Below, piece by piece: positions 1 to 6,559 of a DNA stretch of 18,947 nt; positions within the stretch are counted from its first letter, which is position 1, and every line of letters begins with the position of its first letter. The notes beneath the pieces were generated by a model that was not told the DNA's origin, searched no databases, and saw only the letters and a list, made by a program, of their open reading frames with translations. The DNA is taken from contig CADBPU010000009.1 of assembly GCA_902796635.1 (NCBI GenBank), positions 1-18,947 of the forward strand, given 5' to 3'. The translations under genes were made by a program, and so were the position numbers. This DNA is from an uncultured Eubacteriales bacterium (lineage in GTDB: Bacteria > Bacillota > Clostridia > Christensenellales > UBA1242).

Positions 1-1317
1 AAAATGTTTGCAGAAAAAAATGGATATGATGAAAATAATATTGCAGTAAGTTTGTTTGCAAGCAAAAGTGGACTTTTGCAAGAACTAGAAAAAGAAGGCA
101 TGATAGATTTATATAACAAAATTGAACTTCCATTAGTTTCTGTCCTTTTTGATATGGAGCAAAGTGGCTTTAAGGTTGATATAGAAGAACTATCAAAATT
201 AAATCAACAATATAGTGATGAATTAAAAAAATTGACTGAAAAAATTTATCTTGATGCAGGTGAAGAGTTTAATATCAAAAGTCCAAAACAACTTTCTGTG
301 ATACTCTTTGAAAAACTTGCTCTAAAACTGCCAAGAAATATGAAAAAATCAACAGGCGTTGAAGTTTTGGAAAGATTGATTGCAGAGCATCCAATCATAG
401 AAAAGATTTTGAGATATAGAAAAATTGAAAAATTAAACAGCACATATATTGAACCATTTTTACAGCTTGCAGAAAAAGATACTCATTTGATTCACACATT
501 ATTCAATCAAACTTTGACATCAACAGGCCGGCTTTCAAGTAGTGAGCCAAATTTGCAAAACATACCTGTTAGAGACGAAGAAGGTAAACTTTTAAGAAAA
601 ATTTTTATTCCAAGAGAAAAAAATGGAAAGATAATCACAAGTGATTATTCTCAAATTGAACTACGCCTTGTTGCGCATTTTTCGCAAGATAAAAAATTAT
701 TAGAAGCATATAAAAAGAATATCGATATTCATGCACAAACAGCAAGTGATATTTTTGAAGTTCCACTTGAATTTGTCAATGACAAAATGAGACGTGATGC
801 CAAAGCAGTAAATTTTGGAATTATTTACGGCATATCAGACTATGGCCTAGCGCAAAACATAAATTGTTCAAGACAAGAAGCAAAATTGTTTATTGAAAAA
901 TATTTTCAAACGTATGTTGGTGTAAAACAGTATATGGAAAACTGCGTTGCAAAAGCAAAAGAAGTTGGTTATGTTTCAACGCTGTTTGGTAGAAAGAGAA
1001 ATATTGAAGAACTTAAAAGTGAAAATTATATGACTCGCCAATTTGGAGAACGTGCTGCCATGAATATGCCACTTCAAGGCACTGCAAGTGATATTATCAA
1101 AATTGCAATGATAAATGTCTCAAAGTGCTTCAAAGAGAAAAATCTAAAAAGCAAATTAATACTTCAAATTCATGATGAACTCATTGTTGACACTTATCCG
1201 GGTGAAGAAAAAATTGTTAAAGAAATTTTGGTTCATGAAATGGAAAATGCAGTAAAACTATCAATTCCACTAATAGCACAAATTGGCGAAGGCAATAGTT
1301 GGTTCGAAGCTAAATAA
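1..1317 (+). CDS. polA: DNA polymerase I, C-terminal part (partial, 5' end outside window)
   Basis: Template-directed DNA synthesis in repair and Okazaki-fragment processing. The frame is open to the left edge (AAA at 1-3 is in frame before the ATG at 4), so the gene starts upstream and only about 438 codons are present. Numbered from that ATG, palm motif A is DYSQIELR (about 214-221), the O-helix motif B is RRDAKAVNFGIIYG (about 263-276) with the expected Arg, Lys, Phe and Tyr, and motif C is QIHDEL (about 388-393). These carry both catalytic aspartates. The first ~100 residues correspond to the end of the (often inactive) 3'-5' exonuclease-like region and the thumb; the 5' nuclease domain is not in the window. 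A hairpin terminator follows 24 bp after the stop. Identification is secure; whether proofreading residues exist cannot be judged here. Confidence 0.97.
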   Translation, partial: KMFAEKNGYDENNIAVSLFASKSGLLQELEKEGMIDLYNKIELPLVSVLFDMEQSGFKVDIEELSKLNQQYSDELKKLTEKIYLDAGEEFNIKSPKQLSVILFEKLALKLPRNMKKSTGVEVLERLIAEHPIIEKILRYRKIEKLNSTYIEPFLQLAEKDTHLIHTLFNQTLTSTGRLSSSEPNLQNIPVRDEEGKLLRKIFIPREKNGKIITSDYSQIELRLVAHFSQDKKLLEAYKKNIDIHAQTASDIFEVPLEFVNDKMRRDAKAVNFGIIYGISDYGLAQNINCSRQEAKLFIEKYFQTYVGVKQYMENCVAKAKEVGYVSTLFGRKRNIEELKSENYMTRQFGERAAMNMPLQGTASDIIKIAMINVSKCFKEKNLKSKLILQIHDELIVDTYPGEEKIVKEILVHEMENAVKLSIPLIAQIGEGNSWFEAK

Positions 1318-1340
1318 CAAAAAATATTATAAATTTTAAT

Positions 1341-1369
1341 AAAAAGCAGCAAAAAAATGCTGTTTTTTT
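1341..1369 (+). terminator. Rho-independent terminator after polA
   Basis: A short hairpin with CAGC and GCTG arms around an A-rich loop, flanked by an A-run on the left and seven Ts on the right, 24 bp after the polA stop. The stem is short in GC but A-U pairs extend it. Confidence 0.75.
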
Positions 1370-1410
1370 GTGATTTTCCGGTGTTTTATTATATTAATAG
1401 TAATAATTCA

Positions 1411-1422
1411 TAAAATATTTTT
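1411..1422 (+). promoter_or_regulatory. Candidate -10 of a leaderless promoter for slt
   Basis: TAAAAT at 1411-1416 lies exactly 6 nt before the slt ATG, so transcription would begin at or next to the start codon. No Shine-Dalgarno site is present, and no good -35 element lies 17 nt upstream. An alternative promoter is TTGTGA (1368-1373), 16 nt, TATATT (1390-1395), which would give a leader of about 20 nt still lacking a ribosome site. Confidence 0.4.
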
Positions 1423-1971
1423 ATGGCAAAATCTATAAAAATTATAATATATTTTTCATTAACTATAATTGTGTTGATTGCATTTTTTTGTGGTATCTTT
1501 TTTTTGTCATTCAAATTAAAATATAAAGATATTGTTTTTGCAGAAAGTCAACAATATGATATTGAACCAAGTTTAATTTTGAGTATAATAAAGGCAGAAA
1601 GCAAATTTAATCCAAAAGCAAAATCAAGTGCAAATGCAATAGGGCTTATGCAAATAAAACTTGAAACAGCAAATTATATACTCTTTCTTGATGGCGAATC
1701 TCAAATTACAGAAACCGATTTATATATTCCACAAACAAACATAAAACTTGGCACAAAATATTTTTTATATCTACTCAATAAGTTTGAAAATGTTGATGTG
1801 TCCATTTGTGCATACAATGCAGGGGAGACTGTTGTTAGGTCTTGGCTTCAAAATAATGATTATTCAAATGACGGAAAAACACTTTCAAAAATACCTTATC
1901 CAGAAACTGAAAATTATTTGCAAAAAGTAAAATTCAATCAAAAAATCTATAAAATAATGCTAAAAAGATAA
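1423..1971 (+). CDS. Membrane-anchored lytic transglycosylase (SLT domain)
   Basis: Cleaves the MurNAc-GlcNAc bond in peptidoglycan to give 1,6-anhydroMurNAc ends; probably used in wall remodelling at the outer face of the membrane. The 182-residue protein has one hydrophobic N-terminal segment (about 7-31) that acts as anchor or uncleaved signal. The lysozyme-like domain follows: the catalytic Glu is E59 in IIKAESKFNP, then GLMQI (74-78) and AYNAG (130-134), all hallmark SLT motifs. It is close to a minimal SLT domain, with no LysM or other wall-binding module. It sits directly after polA. In many clostridia, as I recall, coaE lies between polA and this transglycosylase; it is absent here. 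There is no Shine-Dalgarno site; see the leaderless promoter entry. Its last codons and stop lie inside the hairpin at 1951-1988. Confidence 0.93.
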   Translation: MAKSIKIIIYFSLTIIVLIAFFCGIFFLSFKLKYKDIVFAESQQYDIEPSLILSIIKAESKFNPKAKSSANAIGLMQIKLETANYILFLDGESQITETDLYIPQTNIKLGTKYFLYLLNKFENVDVSICAYNAGETVVRSWLQNNDYSNDGKTLSKIPYPETENYLQKVKFNQKIYKIMLKR

Positions 1972-1988
1972 ATTTTTAGCATTATTTT
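1951..1988. terminator. Bidirectional terminator between slt and the kinase-CYTH gene
   Basis: Perfect inverted repeat: the 16-nt left arm at 1951-1966 (centre AATGCTAAAAA) is the exact reverse complement of 1973-1988, with a 6-nt loop. A-runs and T-runs on both sides make it usable from either strand. It contains the slt stop codon and lies 22 bp from the stop of the convergent gene. Confidence 0.88.
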
Positions 1989-2010
1989 TACAAAAATATG
2001 AATTAAATTA

Positions 2011-3372
2011 TTATAGTTCAAAATAGTTTTGTGCTTCAAACTTTTTATTTTTCAAATCAATATCAATTTCTTTTTCAGTTTCACTATCAAGTTCCATGAT
2101 TATATTATCATTCACAAAATCAACTTTGATTTCTTTGCCTTTATATTTCAAAAACCATCTTTTCTTTTCTACAACTTTTATTGTTAAAATACCTGCGCTT
2201 TTGAATTGGCTGATTAAATCATTTTTATCTTTGAAAACATTTTTCAAATCGCCTTCGTCTGCCAAAACAAAGTTTGGTCTAATTATACTTTTATCTTTTC
2301 TTAATTTTGGCTTGCCTTTATATACAAGTGATTTCATAGTCAAGTAGTTTAGACCTGATTTTTCTTCTCGTAATCTCAAAATGTTATCATCTGCTTTGCT
2401 TCCAAAATATGTGTCTATTTGTGTTAATTTTTTTGTTATTTTTGAATTTATTAACAAAGTATTGAGTTGATGTATGGATAGTCTATATTTGTTTTGAATG
2501 TCAACATCGCCTTCTCGCAGTTCTTCAAATGTCATGTTATTTTTAAGGACAATATCTGCCGATTCTTTTGTTGGTAGAACAGTTTTTAGATATTCTGGCA
2601 TAACAAATTCTAAATAATTTTTGAGTATAAATGATTTTGAGCAATTTGTTATGGCACAATCTCTTATCATTCTTCTTAAAAACAAGTTTTTGTTGTTGCA
2701 ATCAACAAAGTTTTTGATTAAATTTTCTTCATTTATGTTTTTTGTTATTTCATCTGTCAGCGCATAAATTCCTTCAATAATAATAAGGTCATAATTTCTG
2801 CCGTCAATAATGTTGCTTTGTTCCATTCTTTCGCTTATCATTCTGCTGTATTTTTTTTCTATAATTTTTTTGTTGCTAATCAGGGCAGTGATATCGAGCG
2901 CTGCTTCTTGCAAATTATAGATATTTTTGTCATCAAAATTGATATGCTCAAATTCATATTTTAATTGTTCAACAAATTTATTTATATCAAACCGTATTAA
3001 ATCTCTACAAGAATTTTTTATGAGTTGCAAATTAAAATTTTCAAATTTATTATCAAAATCTGTGTTTATTATCACTTTTTTTATCTCATTTGTTATTTGT
3101 GGTCTATTTTTGATAGCATTGTTATAATATTTTTTATTCACTATATCAAATATATTCTCTGCAAGTCCTTTATTGTAGTTATCAGTTGATATAATGATTG
3201 ATTTGTAGTTATGTTCTGCCAAAAAGTTTTGTAATGTTTTGCTTGTATAACTCTTGCCAGAACTTGATGCACCGCCAATCAAAATCACAGGTTTAAGTTT
3301 CTTTTCTTTACACTCTTCAACAAGGTCCAAATTTGAGTATAACCATTCAGTTAAATTATCAATTATTTTCAT
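2011..3372 (-). CDS. Uridine-kinase-like P-loop kinase fused to a CYTH (triphosphate tunnel) domain
   Basis: Two-domain protein of 453 residues. The N-terminal kinase half has Walker A GASSSGKS (34-41), ISTDNY with D64 where uridine kinases and phosphoribulokinases carry the substrate Asp, a Walker B strand ending in IIIEG (197-201), and the lid-like Arg cluster RRMIRD (233-238). From about 289 a CYTH domain follows: a degenerate first strand DIQNK (291-295) in place of ExExK, TQIDTYF (317-323), LRLRE (332-336), K347, R365, basic residues around 399-411, D418 and E427. The fusion order matches plant TTM1/TTM2, which I recall as kinase plus CYTH proteins with a degenerate ExExK and pyrophosphatase activity. 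Substrate here is unknown. Its ATG has AAGGAG 7 nt upstream and lies inside the upstream CYTH gene (14-bp overlap), so the two are probably translationally coupled. Confidence 0.85.
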   Translation of the reverse strand: MKIIDNLTEWLYSNLDLVEECKEKKLKPVILIGGASSSGKSYTSKTLQNFLAEHNYKSIIISTDNYNKGLAENIFDIVNKKYYNNAIKNRPQITNEIKKVIINTDFDNKFENFNLQLIKNSCRDLIRFDINKFVEQLKYEFEHINFDDKNIYNLQEAALDITALISNKKIIEKKYSRMISERMEQSNIIDGRNYDLIIIEGIYALTDEITKNINEENLIKNFVDCNNKNLFLRRMIRDCAITNCSKSFILKNYLEFVMPEYLKTVLPTKESADIVLKNNMTFEELREGDVDIQNKYRLSIHQLNTLLINSKITKKLTQIDTYFGSKADDNILRLREEKSGLNYLTMKSLVYKGKPKLRKDKSIIRPNFVLADEGDLKNVFKDKNDLISQFKSAGILTIKVVEKKRWFLKYKGKEIKVDFVNDNIIMELDSETEKEIDIDLKNKKFEAQNYFEL

Positions 3373-3913
3373 ATATAATCTCCTTACCTAAATTAATATT
3401 TTTATATTTTTGATTATTTGTTATGTCTTTTGTCTTCAACTTAAAGTGTTCATTTAGTGCACGTATTATGTCAAAATAATATTTTTCTGTGTTTTTTACT
3501 TCTATTTCACAAGTCAAAAGCCCTTTCAGTTTGCCTTTATACTCATCAAATTCAAAAACAAAGCTTTTATGTTTTATTTTGTATCTTGTTTTGTAAATTT
3601 CTCCAATTATTGTTTTCTTTAAGAAATTTTCATATTGTGTCTTGGAAATAATTATTTCATATTCATCTCGCACCATGCCACCAGCACTTTTTGCATTTAG
3701 TATATATTTATTTCTATTTTTGTAATTTTCTACTCTAATTCTTACGCTTTCAAATTTTTCTATTTGCTCGTTTGAAAGGTTTAGTTTTTTTAGATAAAAA
3801 ATTATTTCATTTTTTTGAAAATAATATTGTTTTATTTCAATTTTTTGCGTTTTTTCATCAAAAATTTGCTTTGGAAGTTGATTTATCAAAAATTTATACT
3901 CAATTTCTTTCAT
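3359..3913 (-). CDS. CYTH-domain protein (triphosphate tunnel metalloenzyme family)
   Basis: A free CYTH protein of 184 residues, a family that binds triphosphates in a beta-barrel tunnel with divalent metal (tripolyphosphatases, thiamine triphosphatases, CyaB-type cyclases). All core residues are visible: EIEYK (3-7, the ExExK signature), QYYF (29-32), RIR (58-60), K75 in LNAKS, EYE (84-86), KTRYK (108-112), FEFDEY (120-125), CEIEV (135-139) and DIT (163-165). It therefore looks catalytically complete, unlike the fused domain in the next gene. I chose the ATG at 3913 because AGAGG (3919-3923 on this strand) sits 5 nt upstream; the in-frame GTG at 3919 would overlap that site. It is first in the operon with the kinase-CYTH fusion. 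Inorganic triphosphatase is the most conservative guess; an organic triphosphate or a cyclase role is not excluded. Confidence 0.88.
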   Translation of the reverse strand: MKEIEYKFLINQLPKQIFDEKTQKIEIKQYYFQKNEIIFYLKKLNLSNEQIEKFESVRIRVENYKNRNKYILNAKSAGGMVRDEYEIIISKTQYENFLKKTIIGEIYKTRYKIKHKSFVFEFDEYKGKLKGLLTCEIEVKNTEKYYFDIIRALNEHFKLKTKDITNNQKYKNINLGKEIIYENN

Positions 3914-3930
3914 TTTCACCTCTATTGTTG

Positions 3931-3963
3931 TTGTATTATATGATAAATTATGGTATAATGCAA
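3931..3963. promoter_or_regulatory. Overlapping divergent promoters and candidate LysR operator
   Basis: Forward promoter for the LysR gene: weak -35 TTGTAT (3931-3936), 17 nt, -10 TATAAT (3954-3959) with an upstream TG (extended -10). Reverse promoter for the CYTH operon: -35 TTGCAT (3963-3958), 17 nt, -10 TATAAT (3940-3935). The two occupy the same 33 bp face to face. The block is an imperfect palindrome (13 of 16 pairs match by eye), with ATTATA and TATAAT arms 13 bp apart, a plausible site for a dimeric or tetrameric LysR protein. Confidence 0.65.
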
Positions 3964-3991
3964 ATACATATTATTTATAGGTGGTATAACT

Positions 3992-4885
3992 ATGAATTAT
4001 AATGACTTGGATTTGAATTTGATAAAAACTTTTCTTTGCGTGTATGAATGTAAGAGTATTCTGCTTGCGAGCAAAAAATTATATATTTCACAGCCAGCAG
4101 TTTCCAAAAGCATTCAAAAGTTAGAAGAATTGCTTGGTGGTAAATTGTTTGTAAGAACACCAAAAGGCGTCATTGCCACAAATGAAGGCGAAGAGTTTAA
4201 TAGTGCTTGCTACAATTCAATGAAAGTGCTAAATAATGGAATGAATAAGTTTGCATCTCTTTCAAACCTTAACGAAGGTAAACTCAACATTGGTTCAAGT
4301 TCAACAATAATAAGAAAAATTTTACTTGATTTTATTGTGAAGTTTAACAAAAAATATCCAAACATTGTCATATCAATAACTGATACAAATAGTGAAAAAC
4401 TTGAAAAATATGTAAAAAACAACTATATTGATTTGGCAATACTCAATTTGCCAATAAAAGAACCGGACAAATTTCAAATAACAAATATTTTTGAAACGCA
4501 TGATTGTTTTATTGCAAGCAAAAATTTCAATAAAGACTTTTTATCAAAAGAAGAATTAAAAAATCAAAAACTTATTTTACAAAAAAGGCCATCAAGCAAT
4601 CGCGACCATTTTGAAAAAATGTGTGATGAAAATGGCATAGTTTTGCGCCCAAGTTTTGAGATTGGCAGTTTTGGACTTATTACTGATTTTGTTGAAAAGA
4701 ATATGGGCGTTGGTTATACTATTAAAGAATTTATCCAAGATGATGTCAAAAAGGGTAGAGTAAAAATACTCAAAACAGATTTCATTTCAAAAAGCAGAAA
4801 GATTGCTGTTATCACGCCACTTATTACAATAAATAGTTTTGCTTGTGAGAGATTTATTGAAGAATTAAAAAAAGAATTTGAATAA
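3992..4885 (+). CDS. LysR-type transcriptional regulator
   Basis: DNA-binding regulator of 297 residues, the usual LTTR length. The N-terminal winged helix-turn-helix is clear: LIKTFLCVYE, then a recognition helix around 34-41 (QPAVSKSI), followed by LEELLGGKLFVRTPKGV and T..G. Residues from about 90 form the two-lobed periplasmic-binding-protein-like effector domain, with a typical LNIGSSSTI start. AGGTGG (3979-3984) is 7 nt before the ATG. The gene is transcribed away from the CYTH / kinase-CYTH operon over a shared promoter region, the usual arrangement for an LTTR and its target, so it probably controls that operon and itself. The effector cannot be read from the sequence. No terminator separates it from lysS, only an AT-only inverted repeat. 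Confidence 0.93.
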   Translation: MNYNDLDLNLIKTFLCVYECKSILLASKKLYISQPAVSKSIQKLEELLGGKLFVRTPKGVIATNEGEEFNSACYNSMKVLNNGMNKFASLSNLNEGKLNIGSSSTIIRKILLDFIVKFNKKYPNIVISITDTNSEKLEKYVKNNYIDLAILNLPIKEPDKFQITNIFETHDCFIASKNFNKDFLSKEELKNQKLILQKRPSSNRDHFEKMCDENGIVLRPSFEIGSFGLITDFVEKNMGVGYTIKEFIQDDVKKGRVKILKTDFISKSRKIAVITPLITINSFACERFIEELKKEFE

Positions 4886-4905
4886 TTAATAAATATAATT
4901 ATTTG

Positions 4906-4954
4906 ATAACAAATATTTATTGACTATTTTTTATATATTTGTTATGATTATCAA
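4906..4954 (+). promoter_or_regulatory. lysS promoter with an inverted repeat
   Basis: -35 TTGACT (4920-4925), 17 nt, -10 TATGAT (4943-4948), each one base from consensus. An 11-bp perfect inverted repeat, ATAACAAATAT (4906-4916) and ATATTTGTTAT (4935-4945), flanks the -35 and enters the -10. A second nested pair is TTGATAA (4903-4909) and TTATCAA (4948-4954). This could be an operator. There is no room for a T-box leader before the ATG. Confidence 0.65.
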
Positions 4955-4975
4955 GTATTAAAATAAAGGGGAATT

Positions 4976-6442
4976 ATGGAAAACACACAAGATTTATTTA
5001 GAGAAGAAGATATAAGAAAAGAAAAGATAAAAATGCTTAAAAGTGCAGGGCAAAATCCTTATGCGGATAAATTTGAAGTATCACACAGTTTGACAGAAGC
5101 AAAAAATCTTGAAGTTGGCACCAAAGTAAAGGTTGCTGGAAGAATTATGCTCAAAAGAGTTATGGGTAAATTTTCTTTTATCAAGATTGCAAACGTATTC
5201 ACTGTTTTGCAAGTTAGTTTTTCTAGAAATGAGATTGATGAAGAAGGATATGCATTTTTCAAAAAGCAGCTCGACATTGGCGACTTTGTTGGTGTTGAAG
5301 GAGAACTTTATTTAACTCAAACAGGAGAACTCACTGTAAGAACAGAAAAATTTCAATTACTTTCAAAAGCACAAAAACCACTTCCAGAAAAATTTCATGG
5401 ACTTGCTGATACAGAAGCAAAATATCGTGAAAGATATTTGGACTTGATTTCTAATGAAGAAGCAAGAAAAGTATTTATTGGAAGAAGCAAACTTGTTGCT
5501 TTCATAAGAGAATTTTTGCAAAAACATGACTTTATTGAAGTTGAAACTCCAATCATTCAAAGTGCAGTTTGTGGCGCAAGCGCAAAACCATTTTTGACAC
5601 ATCACAATGCCTTAGATAAAGAATGTAATTTGAGAATTGCCCCAGAAACATACTTAAAACAAGTTGTTTGCGGTGGTTTTCCAAGAGTTTTTGAAGTTGC
5701 AAAATGTTTTAGAAACGAAGGAATGGACCCAAGCCATTTGCAAGAGTTTACACAAGTTGAGTGGTATGCAAGTTTTTGGAATTTTGAAGATAACATAAAG
5801 TTCTATTCTCAGTTTGTTAGAGAAATGACAACTTATATGTTAGGAAAACCTGAAATTGTTGTTGGTGGCAACACTTATGACCTTTCAAAAGAATTTAAGA
5901 GAGTGAACTATTGTGAAGCACTATCTCAAAAACTTGGTTTTGATATTTTGGAACCAGAAACTGTTGAAGAACTCAAAGAAAAAGTTATTGCAACAAAATT
6001 GTTTGATGCTGGCGATATAACAGCACTCAAAACAATGGGTGCAGTCATTGACTTTGCATACAAACGTCTGGTTAGACCAAATATAATTGAGCCAACATTC
6101 TTATATAACTATCCAGCATGTTTGGTTCCACTTGCAAGACAAAGTGATGAAAATCCAAAGATTATTGAAATGTTCCAATTCTTGGTTAACGGTGAAGAAC
6201 TTTGCAAAGCATATAGCGAACTAGTTGACCCAGCAATTCAAAGAGCAAATTTGGAAGAACAAGCAAAAGCCAAGGCAAATGGCGATGATGAAGCCATGGA
6301 TATTGACGAAGCATTCTTACTTTCTATGGAGCATGGCATGCCACCAATGAGTGGTCTTGGCATGGGTATTGATAGATTGCTTGTAATCCTATTCCAACAA
6401 CCATCAATAAGAGATGTTGTTTTGTTCCCAATTATGAAATAA
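4976..6442 (+). CDS. lysS: Lysyl-tRNA synthetase, class II
   Basis: Charges tRNA-Lys with lysine using ATP; cytoplasmic homodimer. The 488-residue length is normal. An OB-fold anticodon-binding domain occupies about 50-130. The catalytic core begins at KFHGLADTEAKYRERYLDLI, a near-universal LysRS linker (139-158). Motif 1 ends at EVETPI (188-193), motif 2 contains FRNEG (245-249), and motif 3 is GLGMGIDRLL (460-469) followed by IRDVVLFP. The stretch after motif 2 reads GMDPSHLQEFTQVEWY, somewhat unlike the EFTMLELY of model LysRS. The match to the LysRS-specific linker and HHNALD (209-214) makes AsnRS or AspRS unlikely. GGGG (4968-4971) is 4 nt before the ATG. Transcribed alone, with its own promoter and a strong terminator. 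Confidence 0.95.
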   Translation: MENTQDLFREEDIRKEKIKMLKSAGQNPYADKFEVSHSLTEAKNLEVGTKVKVAGRIMLKRVMGKFSFIKIANVFTVLQVSFSRNEIDEEGYAFFKKQLDIGDFVGVEGELYLTQTGELTVRTEKFQLLSKAQKPLPEKFHGLADTEAKYRERYLDLISNEEARKVFIGRSKLVAFIREFLQKHDFIEVETPIIQSAVCGASAKPFLTHHNALDKECNLRIAPETYLKQVVCGGFPRVFEVAKCFRNEGMDPSHLQEFTQVEWYASFWNFEDNIKFYSQFVREMTTYMLGKPEIVVGGNTYDLSKEFKRVNYCEALSQKLGFDILEPETVEELKEKVIATKLFDAGDITALKTMGAVIDFAYKRLVRPNIIEPTFLYNYPACLVPLARQSDENPKIIEMFQFLVNGEELCKAYSELVDPAIQRANLEEQAKAKANGDDEAMDIDEAFLLSMEHGMPPMSGLGMGIDRLLVILFQQPSIRDVVLFPIMK

Positions 6443-6447
6443 TTTAT

Positions 6448-6473
6448 GGACAAGATTTATCTTGTCCTTTTTT
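6448..6473 (+). terminator. Rho-independent terminator after lysS
   Basis: Perfect 8-bp stem GGACAAGA / TCTTGTCC with a TTTA loop, followed by six Ts, starting 6 bp after the lysS stop. Confidence 0.92.
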
Positions 6474-6524
6474 GTTGATAAAAAAATTTTATTTTATATA
6501 TTTTTTTATATTATATATAAAAAC

Positions 6525-6559
6525 TTGCTGAAATTTTAATAAATTGATAAAATTAATAT
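6525..6559 (+). promoter_or_regulatory. Promoter of the amidohydrolase gene, predicted leaderless
   Basis: -35 TTGCTG (6525-6530), 17 nt, extended -10 TGATAAAAT (6545-6553). The -10 ends 6 nt before the ATG at 6560, so the A of the start codon is the expected first transcribed base. No Shine-Dalgarno sequence precedes the gene. Confidence 0.65.

Noticed and set aside
3914..3919. GTG start at 3919 for the CYTH protein
   Set aside because: It would touch the AGAGG site itself; the ATG at 3913 has correct spacing and starts directly with the ExExK strand.
4881..4903. AATAATTA / TAATTATT hairpin as a terminator after the LysR gene
   Set aside because: AT-only stem without a T-tract; too weak to support.
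4886..4975. T-box or other riboswitch leader for lysS
   Set aside because: The promoter lies so close that only about 20 nt of leader remain, too short for a T-box.
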